Of a stretch of DNA of 64,000 nucleotides, positions 8,947-16,772 are shown one piece after another. Position 1 is the first letter of the stretch. Every line of letters starts with the position of its first letter. Made by a program: the position numbers and the translations under genes. The stretch comes from an uncultured Eubacteriales bacterium. Its GTDB lineage: Bacteria; Bacillota; Clostridia; Christensenellales; CAG-138. The notes under the pieces were generated by a model. The model ran no database searches. It saw only the letters and a program-made list of their open reading frames with translations, and had not been told where the DNA came from. The stretch covers positions 50,750-114,749 of the forward strand of contig UQGA01000005.1 of the NCBI GenBank assembly GCA_900540495.1, read 5' to 3'.

Positions 8947-9417
8947 TCACACGGTCAGATCGTTCTCTTCCTTGTAGGCGACCGCCCGCGCGAACACGCG
9001 CGAGAGCACCAGCGAGAACAACCCGCACAGCGCGACCGCCGCGCCGACAAACTGCGCAAGAATGGTATTGGCCGGCAGCAGCACCAGCAACAGGCAGCAC
9101 GCCGCCATGCCCAGCGCCACAAAGCCCATGCGCCGCAGCGCGCGCACGTTGCCCTCCACAAACGGGTCGCGCCCGAGCGAGCGCATCATGCCGAACAGCG
9201 TCACGCCGATCACGATCGCCCCGGCCACGAACAGCACGCCCAGCGCAACGGTCAGCACCGTCAGCGCATGCGTGCCGTACCGCTCCATCGAAAGCGCATC
9301 CACCGCAGCGCCCATCTCCCGCAGCGCCAGGTACGAGAACGCCAGCCCCGCCGCCATGCCTACGAGGATCAACGCCTTGACCAATTCGTTCAACCAGTCC
9401 TTTTTCAAACCATACAC
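8947..9417 (-). CDS. DUF2975 four-helix membrane protein
   Basis: A 156-residue protein with four predicted transmembrane helices (about 12-30, 50-75, 98-115, 120-140), typical in length and layout of DUF2975. It is cotranscribed with the small HTH regulator that follows. DUF2975/HTH pairs are common in Firmicutes; the membrane protein may modulate the regulator, but this is unproven. AAAGGGG precedes the ATG. Confidence 0.8.
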   Translation of the reverse strand: MYGLKKDWLNELVKALILVGMAAGLAFSYLALREMGAAVDALSMERYGTHALTVLTVALGVLFVAGAIVIGVTLFGMMRSLGRDPFVEGNVRALRRMGFVALGMAACCLLLVLLPANTILAQFVGAAVALCGLFSLVLSRVFARAVAYKEENDLTV

Positions 9418-9434
9418 GCCCCTTTCTTCCCGAA

Positions 9435-9463
9435 ATCATAGCACGTGTTTTATTGTTTGTCAA
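9435..9463 (-). promoter_or_regulatory. Consensus sigma-A promoter with AT-rich direct repeats
   Basis: On the minus strand a perfect TTGACA (9458-9463) lies 17 bases from TATGAT (9435-9440). CAATAAAT occurs twice nearby (9461-9468 and 9482-9489), overlapping and just upstream of the -35 box, and could be the operator of the HTH protein. Confidence 0.85.
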
Positions 9464-9578
9464 TAAATCTTTTTTATTTTTCAATAAATTCCTGGGGCAA
9501 CCGCCTGCGCCACGCCGGCTCGCCCATCCGCGCCCCGCAGCCGCGCATAAAAACTGCCCGCGCCACGCCGCCGTGCAT

Positions 9579-9598
9579 AAAAAACCGCCCGCGGCGGT
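9579..9598 (-). terminator. Terminator of the uxaC-kdgK-gnd-larA operon
   Basis: ACCGCC/GGCGGT with a 3-base loop, followed on the minus strand by six U. It lies 30 bases beyond the last stop codon. Confidence 0.75.
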
Positions 9599-9627
9599 CA
9601 GGCCGGGGCGGCAAGTCGGGAACGGGG

Positions 9628-10911
9628 TCAGCCCTCGAAGCGGGAGCGGTCAATCCACAGGCCGAGCGCCGGGTTCGGGATGAAGTAGACCTCTTCGCCG
9701 TCGGGCAGGATGTTGTAGCCGTAGCTGAGCGCATCCGGGTTGTACCGGGCCGCCATCTCATCGTAGTCCGCCCAGTTGAAGTGTACGCCCTCGATTTCCT
9801 CGCGCGTGATGTGCGGCCGGACGGCATAGGTGATGGAGAACCGCCCGTCGGAAGAGCCGTGAATCAGGTGCGCGGCGGCGCCCATATTGTCGCGCAGGTC
9901 CTGACACTCGGGTGCGCGGAAATACTCCAGCACGCGCAGGCGGCCGCAATAACCATACTTGCGGATGAGCCGGTCGATCACCGGGTCCTCTCCGAAGTGG
10001 TTCACGCCCGGCGCGAGCACGATCAGTTCGCCGCCGTCGGCGATGGCCATGCGCGTACGATAGACGGACTTGTTGCCGAGCCAGGTGGTGTGGAACTCCT
10101 TCGGATCGAGATAGACGATGCACTTTTTGATGCCCGTCTCGACAAAATCGATGTTCTTCTGCTGCGCCAGCGCGACAGCCTCCTCGAGCACGCGGCGCGT
10201 ATCGCCAAGGAACAGGCCGTGCGTGCGGATGTTACCACCCGGGGCGGTCGTGACCGTCAACGCGAACAGGACCGGCCGCTCGGACAGGTAATGCGCGAGC
10301 GCATAGTCGAGGATCTTGCGCACGGGCGTATGGTCACGGCCCATCATGCGCTCCATGCCGTAGACGGCGCCGACCATGTGGCTTTTGTTGATCATGTCGC
10401 TGCCGCCCACGCCGACAAACAGGTTCTTCGCGTGGTTGGCCATGCCGATGACCTCGTGCGGTACGACCTGGCCGATCGACAGGATCAGCTCGTACGAAGG
10501 GTCCATGACGCGGCGGTTGATCTCCACGCTGACGGGGTCCGTCCACAGCCCCTCCGTGATCTCGGAGAGATAGCCGGCCGGCACCTCGCCAAGCCGCACC
10601 ACGTCGGTGCGCCAGTTGTGCGGGATGAACTTTTCAAACGGAATGTCGCCGAACATATCGGCCGCCTCCGCCTCGGTGACGGGCACATGCGTCCCGAGCG
10701 CGGGCAGCACGTCCACCGCGCACCCTGCCTCCGTGAGCAGGTGGTAATAGACGTTGGTAATATAGCCGGCATTGGAATGGTAGCGCGTATAATCCGGCGG
10801 GATCAGCAATGCTTTTCTGGGCTTGCGCCCCTCAAGCGAGCGCACGAGCGCCGCGCGGATCTCCTCGCGGCTCAATCCGTCCTCGGTCGCTGCGCGATAA
10901 AACAGTTCCAT
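9628..10911 (-). CDS. LarA-like nickel-dependent 2-hydroxyacid racemase/epimerase
   Basis: A 427-residue LarA/DUF2088 superfamily protein. Residues matching the LarA catalytic set are visible: D40-Y-T-R43, the GTH motif with H75, PH at 151-152, K162, and H178. The 152/162/178 spacing equals that of LarA His174/Lys184/His200. LarA enzymes use a nickel-pincer nucleotide to invert a 2-hydroxy acid. This is the last gene of a sugar-acid operon behind gnd, so a hexonate such as gluconate is the likely substrate (a GntE-type gluconate 2-epimerase); that is inferred from context. The cofactor genes larB, larC and larE are not in the window. AGAAAGGA precedes the ATG. Confidence 0.8.
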   Translation of the reverse strand: MELFYRAATEDGLSREEIRAALVRSLEGRKPRKALLIPPDYTRYHSNAGYITNVYYHLLTEAGCAVDVLPALGTHVPVTEAEAADMFGDIPFEKFIPHNWRTDVVRLGEVPAGYLSEITEGLWTDPVSVEINRRVMDPSYELILSIGQVVPHEVIGMANHAKNLFVGVGGSDMINKSHMVGAVYGMERMMGRDHTPVRKILDYALAHYLSERPVLFALTVTTAPGGNIRTHGLFLGDTRRVLEEAVALAQQKNIDFVETGIKKCIVYLDPKEFHTTWLGNKSVYRTRMAIADGGELIVLAPGVNHFGEDPVIDRLIRKYGYCGRLRVLEYFRAPECQDLRDNMGAAAHLIHGSSDGRFSITYAVRPHITREEIEGVHFNWADYDEMAARYNPDALSYGYNILPDGEEVYFIPNPALGLWIDRSRFEG

Positions 10912-10965
10912 AGCGAACGTCCTTTCTTTCTGTCCTGCCCGACCGATGTGGGCAAAGTACGGCGC

Positions 10966-10998
10966 CGCGCCCCCGCCCGTCCGCGGGCAGGGGCGCGC
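10966..10998 (-). promoter_or_regulatory. GC-rich intercistronic hairpin between gnd and larA-like gene
   Basis: Nested inverted repeats (GCGCCCC / GGGGCGC with an inner CCCG/CGGG) without a U-tract fill the gnd-larA gap. It is more likely an mRNA stability or attenuation element than a full terminator. Confidence 0.35.
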
Positions 10999-11009
10999 GT
11001 TACAGCCGA

Positions 11010-12461
11010 TTACGCGGTATAGGTCGAGGCGGAGGTGCTGCCGCCATGGCCCGTCCAGTTCGTGTGGAAGAACTCGCCGCGCGGCGCGTCCAGCCGCTCA
11101 TAGGTGTGCGCGCCGAAATAGTCGCGCTGCGCCTGCAGCAGATTGGCGGGCAGCTTCTCGGTCGTATATCCGTCAAAATACGCCAGCGCCGAGGAGAACG
11201 CCGGCATCGGCACGCCGTGCCGGACCGCCTCCGCCACCACGTTGCGCCACGCGGGGACGAGGCTGCGGATCGTGTTGCCGAAATACTCGTCGAGCAGCAG
11301 GTTCTGCAGTTGCGGGTCCTTGTCGTACGCCTCCTTGATCTTGCCGAGGAACACCGAGCGGATGATGCAGCCGCCGCGCCACATGAGCGCGATGCCGCCG
11401 TAGTTCAGGTTCCAGCCGTACGTCTTGGCGGCGGCGCGCATGAGCGTGTAGCCCTGCGCATACGAGATGATCTTCGAGGCGTAAAGCGCCTTGCGGATAT
11501 CCTCGATGAACGCGGCGCGATCGGCGCAGGCGATGCGCATATCCGCCTTCGGGAACGCCTTGGCGGCCTCCACGCGCTCCTCCTTCATGGCGGACAGGCA
11601 GCGCGCAAACACGGCCTCGCCGATGAGCGTGAGCGGCACGCCTTCGTCCAGCGCGGCGATGCCCGTCCACTTGCCGGTCCCCTTCTGGCCCGCGGTGTCG
11701 AGGATCTTGTCCACGATGGGCTTCCCGTCCGTGTCCTTGTAGGCAAGGATGTCGCGCGTGATCTCGATGAGATAGCTGTCCAGCTCGGTCTCGTTCCACG
11801 CCTTGAACACCTCGTGCATCTCGTCCGGCGTCATGCCGAGGCCGTCGCGCATGAGCTGGTACGCCTCGCAGATGAGCTGCATGTCGCCGTACTCAATGCC
11901 GTTGTGCACCATCTTGACGAAATGCCCGGCGCCGTTCTCGCCCACCCACTCGCAGCAGGGGGAGCCATCCTCCACCTTGGCGCAGATGGCCTGGAACACA
12001 TCCTTCACATGCGGCCACGCCGCCGGGGAGCCGCCGGGCATCATGGACGGGCCCTTGAGCGCGCCCTCCTCGCCGCCGGACACGCCGGTGCCGATGTACA
12101 GCAGGCCCTTGGACTCCACATACTGCGTCCTGCGGATCGTATCCGGGAAATGGCTGTTGCCGCCGTCGATGAGGATGTCCCCCGGCTCGAGCAGCGGGAT
12201 CAACGTGTCGATCAGCTGATCCACCGCCGCGCCGGCCTTGACCATCATCATCACGCGGCGGGGCTTCTTCAGGTTGGCCACCAGCTCCTCGAGCGAGTAG
12301 GTCCCGATGATGTTGAGCCCCTTGGCGCGCCCCTCCACAAAGTTCCTAACCTTGGACGTGGTTCGGTTGTACACCGCGACCGTAAAGCCCTTGGACTCCA
12401 TGTTCATGACCAGGTTCTCTCCCATGACCGCAAGGCCGATCAGGCCGATATCCGCTTTCAT
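11010..12461 (-). CDS. gnd: 6-phosphogluconate dehydrogenase, decarboxylating
   Basis: A 483-residue full-length enzyme that oxidises 6-phosphogluconate to ribulose 5-phosphate and CO2, reducing NADP. The Rossmann GLAVMGENL motif is at 9-17, with IDGGNS near 97-102. GVSGGEEGALKGPSMMPGG follows, then the catalytic region ENGAGHFVKMVHNGIEYGDMQ. The C-terminal domain ends GHGGSTSASTYTA. Placement with kdgK, uxaC and a LarA-like gene links it to sugar-acid catabolism, for example of gluconate. AAAGGAG lies 9 bases upstream of the ATG. Confidence 0.97.
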   Translation of the reverse strand: MKADIGLIGLAVMGENLVMNMESKGFTVAVYNRTTSKVRNFVEGRAKGLNIIGTYSLEELVANLKKPRRVMMMVKAGAAVDQLIDTLIPLLEPGDILIDGGNSHFPDTIRRTQYVESKGLLYIGTGVSGGEEGALKGPSMMPGGSPAAWPHVKDVFQAICAKVEDGSPCCEWVGENGAGHFVKMVHNGIEYGDMQLICEAYQLMRDGLGMTPDEMHEVFKAWNETELDSYLIEITRDILAYKDTDGKPIVDKILDTAGQKGTGKWTGIAALDEGVPLTLIGEAVFARCLSAMKEERVEAAKAFPKADMRIACADRAAFIEDIRKALYASKIISYAQGYTLMRAAAKTYGWNLNYGGIALMWRGGCIIRSVFLGKIKEAYDKDPQLQNLLLDEYFGNTIRSLVPAWRNVVAEAVRHGVPMPAFSSALAYFDGYTTEKLPANLLQAQRDYFGAHTYERLDAPRGEFFHTNWTGHGGSTSASTYTA

Positions 12462-12504
12462 TGCTCTACTCCTTTATCTTTACTTTTATGGGATCTCCAT
12501 CGAT

Positions 12505-12524
12505 CCGTTCCCGCGCGGGAACGG
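12505..12524 (-). promoter_or_regulatory. 20-bp perfect palindrome between kdgK and gnd
   Basis: A perfect 20-bp palindrome fills the gap between two genes of the same operon and has no U-tract. It probably forms an intercistronic mRNA hairpin or a binding site. Confidence 0.4.
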
Positions 12525-12527
12525 GGT

Positions 12528-13586
12528 TCAGCGCTTGACGCGGGCGTTGCCGCTCCACACGGCCCACACCTGCTCCTCGTCGGCCGGCTGCGCATAGTCG
12601 TTGAGCATGGTCGCCGCCAGCGCCCCGGTTGCCCAGCCGAAGTGGAGGCAGTCCTCGCCGCTCCAGCCCTTGAGCACGCCGTAGAGCAGGCCGCCGACGA
12701 ACCCGTCGCCGCCGCCGATGCGGTCGAGCACCTGGATCGGCCGCGGCTCGGCCACGAACCACTCGTCGCCGCGCAGCAGGATCGCCCCCCAGAGATGCTC
12801 GTTTGCGCTGACGACCTGCCGCAGCGTCGTGGCGAACGTCGTCGCGTTCGGATACTCCTGCCGGACGCGGAGGATCATCTCCTTGAAGCTGTCGATCTTG
12901 GAGCCAAGGTCCCTGCCGCCGGCCTCCGGGCCGCGCACGCCGAGGCAAAGCTGGAAATCCTCCTCGTTGCCGATGAGGATGTCCGCCACGGATGCGATCT
13001 CTCGGAAGATGGCGGACAGCTCGTCCTCGCGGCCCTTCCAGAACGAAGCGCGATAGTTGAGGTCGAACGAGATGCGCGTGCCGTACCGCTTGGCGGCCCG
13101 CGCCAGCTCCAGGCAGAACACGCCCGTCTCATGCGAAAGCGCCGCGATGAGCCCCGACAGATGCAGCACCTCGACGCCCTCCTGATGGAAGATGCGCTCA
13201 AGGTCAAAATCCTTCACGCTGAGCGTGCGGCCGACCTCGCCGGCGCGGTCGTTCTGCACGCGCGGACCGCGCATGCCAAAGCCGCTGTCGGCGATGTTGA
13301 ACTGATGCCGGTAGCCCCACGGGCCGCCCTGCGGTACCTCGGGGCCTTCATACTCCATGTTGCGGCTGCGCAGGTCGGCCTTGATGAACGCCGCGATGGG
13401 GGAACCCTCCACAAACGTGGTGAGCACCTTGACCGGCAGGCCGAGCGCGGCCGGCACGGTGGCCACGTTCGTCTCGGCGCTGGTGGCCTGCATATAATAG
13501 TTGTGGCTGATGTGCACGGGCTGCCGGTCGGCCGGCGTGATGCGGACGCCCATGCTGGTGGGGACGACGAGTGCGTAGCGTTTCAT
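12528..13586 (-). CDS. kdgK: PfkB-family sugar kinase, probable 2-keto-3-deoxygluconate kinase
   Basis: A 352-residue ribokinase/PfkB protein. The C-terminal anion-hole motif is GGGDGFVGG with catalytic D294, and FDLNYRASFW (174-183) is typical of KDG kinases. It would phosphorylate 2-keto-3-deoxygluconate to KDPG with ATP in the cytoplasm, the step after mannonate dehydration. Start 13586 is set by AGGAGG about 8 bases upstream. It lies 16 bases downstream of uxaC. Related PfkB sugar kinases are possible; the uronate context favours KdgK. Confidence 0.8.
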   Translation of the reverse strand: MKRYALVVPTSMGVRITPADRQPVHISHNYYMQATSAETNVATVPAALGLPVKVLTTFVEGSPIAAFIKADLRSRNMEYEGPEVPQGGPWGYRHQFNIADSGFGMRGPRVQNDRAGEVGRTLSVKDFDLERIFHQEGVEVLHLSGLIAALSHETGVFCLELARAAKRYGTRISFDLNYRASFWKGREDELSAIFREIASVADILIGNEEDFQLCLGVRGPEAGGRDLGSKIDSFKEMILRVRQEYPNATTFATTLRQVVSANEHLWGAILLRGDEWFVAEPRPIQVLDRIGGGDGFVGGLLYGVLKGWSGEDCLHFGWATGALAATMLNDYAQPADEEQVWAVWSGNARVKR

Positions 13587-13602
13587 TGCGGATCCTCCTG
13601 TA

Positions 13603-15024
13603 TTATTTGATGATCTCGTCAAAACGGAAATAGCGCAGGGTGTTGTTGTAGCTGATATCGCGCACGATCTGCCCGAGCGTTTCGAGATCGGCCGGGTATT
13701 CCCCGTTTTCCACAAGCGTGCCGAACAGGTTGCACAGGATGCGGCGGAAGTATTCGTGCCGGGTATAGCTCAGGAAGCTGCGGCTGTCGGTCAGCATGCC
13801 GACGAACGAGGCGACCACGCCGAGATCCATGAGGTCGGTGAGCTGCTTCTCCATGCCCGCCTTGTGGTCGTTGAACCACCACGCGCTGCCCATCTGGATG
13901 CGGCCGGCAACGTCGCTGTCGGTCTGGAAACAGCCCATCACCGTGCCGATCACGCCGTTGTCGGCCGGGTTGAGCGAATACAGGATCGTACGCGGCAGCG
14001 CGTCCTCCCGCTCGAGCAGGTCGAGAAAGCGCGCAAGGCGCGGGGCGTTGCAGCCTTCGTCGTTCATCGCGTCAAAGCCGGTATCCGGCCCGAGCCGGTC
14101 GAACATGCGCGTGGAGTTGTTGCGGATGCAGCCGAAGTGGAGCTGCATGACCCAGCCGCGCGCCCTGTATTCCCGCGCGCAATCGAGCAGCAGCGCCGTC
14201 TGGAACGCCTCGGATTCCCGGTGGCTGACCGGTTCCCCGCGCAAGCCCTTCTGCAGGATCGCCTCCAGCTCCTCCTCGCCGGCAAGCTCGCACAGCGCCG
14301 TATCGATGCCATGGTCGCTCACGCGGCAGCCGTGCGCGTCAAAATAGGCGATGCGCGCGGCCAGTGCGGCGCGCAGATCGTCCATCTGCGCAATCGGGTG
14401 CCCCCAGGCTTCCGCCAGCCGTCCAAGGTAGGCCGCATAGTCCGGCTTGTCGGCGCGCATGGCCCTGTCCGGCCGGAAGGCGGGCAGCACCGCCACGTCG
14501 CACGTCGGGTCCGCCGCGATGCGCTCGTGCGCCTTCAGATCGTCCGCCGGGTCGTCCGTCGTGCAGATCAGCCGGACATTGCTGCGCCGGATGATGCCGC
14601 GCACGGACATGTCCGGCTTTGCCAGCGCATCGTTGCACGCCCGATAGACCGCCCCCGCGTTTTTGCCGGTCAGCGGCTCGTCAATGCCGAAATAGCGCTG
14701 CAGTTCCAGGTGCGTCCAATGGTAGAGCGGGTTGCCGACGAGCTTGGGCACCGTCTCGGCCCAGGCGCGAAACTTCTCCTCCGGGCCGGCGTCGCCGGTG
14801 ATGCAACGCTCCGGCACGCCCGCCGAGCGCATGGCGCGCCACTTGTAGTGGTCGCCGCCGAGCCATACGTCCGTGATGGAATCGTAGCGGCGGTCGGACG
14901 CGATCTCGCCCGGGTTGATGTGGCAATGATAATCGATGATCGGCATCTCCGCGGCATGCCCGTGGTAGAGCGTCCTGGCCGTGTCGCAGGTCAGCAGAAA
15001 ATCCTTGTTCAAAAACGGCTGCAT
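13603..15024 (-). CDS. uxaC: Uronate (glucuronate/galacturonate) isomerase
   Basis: A 473-residue UxaC. Metal-ligand histidines occur in IDYHCHINP near residue 30, followed by family features such as YHWTHLELQRYFGI, QLHFGCIRNNS, and the C-terminal GMLTDSRSFLSYTRHEYFRRILCN block. It converts D-glucuronate to D-fructuronate and D-galacturonate to D-tagaturonate. First gene of the leftward operon, divergent from uxaE, with its own promoter at 15119-15147. ATG 15024 has an AGAGGGA site, and the alternative upstream extension is not conserved-looking. Confidence 0.96.
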   Translation of the reverse strand: MQPFLNKDFLLTCDTARTLYHGHAAEMPIIDYHCHINPGEIASDRRYDSITDVWLGGDHYKWRAMRSAGVPERCITGDAGPEEKFRAWAETVPKLVGNPLYHWTHLELQRYFGIDEPLTGKNAGAVYRACNDALAKPDMSVRGIIRRSNVRLICTTDDPADDLKAHERIAADPTCDVAVLPAFRPDRAMRADKPDYAAYLGRLAEAWGHPIAQMDDLRAALAARIAYFDAHGCRVSDHGIDTALCELAGEEELEAILQKGLRGEPVSHRESEAFQTALLLDCAREYRARGWVMQLHFGCIRNNSTRMFDRLGPDTGFDAMNDEGCNAPRLARFLDLLEREDALPRTILYSLNPADNGVIGTVMGCFQTDSDVAGRIQMGSAWWFNDHKAGMEKQLTDLMDLGVVASFVGMLTDSRSFLSYTRHEYFRRILCNLFGTLVENGEYPADLETLGQIVRDISYNNTLRYFRFDEIIK

Positions 15025-15118
15025 GGGGGTCCCTCTTTTCTCGGATGCTGGCTCATGGTGTGGATTCCGTAGCGGCGCCGCGCAATGGGAACCCATCGTA
15101 CGACCGCTCGACGAAGCC

Positions 15119-15147
15119 AGTATAGCACTAATATATCAGAAAAGCAA
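15119..15147 (-). promoter_or_regulatory. Promoter of the uxaC operon
   Basis: On the minus strand TTGCTT (15142-15147) and TATACT (15119-15124) are separated by 17 bases, about 95 bases from the uxaC start. Confidence 0.7.
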
Positions 15148-15219
15148 CACGGCAGTTTACTTTTTTGAAAAAATGCTGAAAATATTGCGTTTTTGGACTT
15201 GTATTTGTAATATATTTGT

Positions 15220-15247
15220 TTGACTTTCCGCGCAATGGTGATATACT
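15220..15247 (+). promoter_or_regulatory. Promoter of the uxaE-uxuB-gntR operon
   Basis: TTGACT (15220-15225), a 16-base spacer and TATACT (15242-15247) point to a strong sigma-A promoter about 45 bases before the uxaE ribosome site. Confidence 0.75.
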
Positions 15248-15257
15248 GGTTCTACCA
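15247..15257 (+). promoter_or_regulatory. Candidate FCD/GntR operator TGGT-N3-ACCA
   Basis: A perfect TGGT-TCT-ACCA inverted repeat covers the predicted transcription start. FadR/FCD-type GntR regulators typically bind TGGTnnnACCA, and such a regulator is the third gene of this operon, so negative autoregulation lifted by a uronate intermediate is likely. Confidence 0.55.
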
Positions 15258-15300
15258 ACGTTTCCCCCATACCACCATTTTTTCAGGAGGAATTTGACCC

Positions 15301-16749
15301 ATGTCCATCACCACCGATTCGTTCCTTGCCGCGCTGAACGGGATTGACGGCGTTCATGTGTACGAACGCTCCATCGACACGGCGGAAGGCACCGCTTGCG
15401 CCATCGTCCGGCTCGGCCTGCAAAAGCGCCTCGCCGTCGCGGGCGATTGCGCCGACAACTTTTCGGGCGACCAGAAGGGCGCCGTCAAGCTCTGCCCGCT
15501 TTCGGTCGAAAACGCGCAGGCCCTGCAGGTGCTGTTCCCATACGCAGCGCCGAAGAGCCACGCGGGCCACCCCTTCACGATGGGCCTTGGCGACCGGCTC
15601 GGTCTCGCCACGCCCGGCCATGTGCGCGCCATCGCCGGCTACGGCGTCTATCCGGTGCTTGCGCAGCAGTCCATCCGCGAGCTGACGCTCACGGGCCGCA
15701 CGTTTGCGGACGTGATCGCCGCGGCGGCCTTCGGCGTGTTTCAGGAGGGCTACCGGGACGGCTACGGCGCCGACGGCGACCACCTCAAAACCAAGGAAGA
15801 GATCCGCTACGCCATCGAGAGCGGCTGCACGATGATCACGCTCGACTGCTCCGAGCACATCGACATCCACGCCGCCGCCTATTCCGACGCGGAGGTGGAG
15901 GCCGCCTACGGCGCGCTGCCCGCCGACGTGCGCGAGCACTACGAGCAGGCATATCTCGGCCGCCCCCTGCCGGTCGTCGGCGCGCTGACGGTTGCGGAGC
16001 TGCGCCGCATCGTGCTCGTATTCTACCGGGCCGTGCAGCACGCCGAGAGCTGCTACCGCTACATCGACCAGATCAAAACCCGGGACGTGGACTTCGAGCT
16101 CTCCATCGACGAGACGCGCACGATCACCTCGCCGGCCGAGCACTTTATCGTCGCGCAGGAGCTTGCCGCCCAGGGCGTGCGTCCGGTCAGCGTCGCGCCG
16201 CACTTCTCCGGCGAGTTTGAAAAGGGCATCGAGTACAGCGGCAACCTGAACGATTTTGCGCGCGATTTTGTCGCCCATCAGGAAATCGCCGACCACTTCG
16301 GCTACAAGCTGTCCGTCCACTCCGGCTCGGACAAGTTCTCCGTATTCTCCACCGTCGGCCGGGTGACGGGCGGCCGCGTCCACGTCAAGACCGCAGGCAC
16401 CAACTGGCTCGAGGCCATGCGCGTGGTCGCCGAACACGATCCGGCGCTGTATCGCCGGGCGCACAAATTCGCGCTCGAGCACCGCGTCGAGGCGGAGAAG
16501 TACTACCACGTCTCCACCGACCCGAAGGAAATCCCGAACGTCGACTTGCAAAACGACGCCTATCTGCCCGAATATCTGCTGCTGCCCGCCTCGCGGCAGA
16601 CGCTGCACATCGCCTACGGCCTGCTGCTGAACGAGAAATGGTTCGCCGACGCGTTCTTCCCGTTCATGGCCGCGCACGAGGAGGAATACTACGCCGGGCT
16701 GGTGCGCCACATCGGCCGCCACCTGCTCTATCTCACGGCGAAACACTGA
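15301..16749 (+). CDS. uxaE: Tagaturonate epimerase (UxaE family)
   Basis: A 482-residue protein of the UxaE family, which interconverts D-tagaturonate and D-fructuronate and so lets galacturonate enter the fructuronate branch without tagaturonate reductase. Visible features include GDCADNFSGDQKGA near 48, PHFSGEFEKGIEY, a KLSVHSGSDKFSVF metal-binding type segment, and RVHVKTAGTNWLEA. Start supported by CAGGAGGAATTT. It lies 23 bases before uxuB and opposite uxaC. No uxaB-type gene is seen, which fits this route. Confidence 0.88.
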   Translation: MSITTDSFLAALNGIDGVHVYERSIDTAEGTACAIVRLGLQKRLAVAGDCADNFSGDQKGAVKLCPLSVENAQALQVLFPYAAPKSHAGHPFTMGLGDRLGLATPGHVRAIAGYGVYPVLAQQSIRELTLTGRTFADVIAAAAFGVFQEGYRDGYGADGDHLKTKEEIRYAIESGCTMITLDCSEHIDIHAAAYSDAEVEAAYGALPADVREHYEQAYLGRPLPVVGALTVAELRRIVLVFYRAVQHAESCYRYIDQIKTRDVDFELSIDETRTITSPAEHFIVAQELAAQGVRPVSVAPHFSGEFEKGIEYSGNLNDFARDFVAHQEIADHFGYKLSVHSGSDKFSVFSTVGRVTGGRVHVKTAGTNWLEAMRVVAEHDPALYRRAHKFALEHRVEAEKYYHVSTDPKEIPNVDLQNDAYLPEYLLLPASRQTLHIAYGLLLNEKWFADAFFPFMAAHEEEYYAGLVRHIGRHLLYLTAKH

Positions 16750-16772
16750 GCCGGATAAGGAGGAACATCGCC

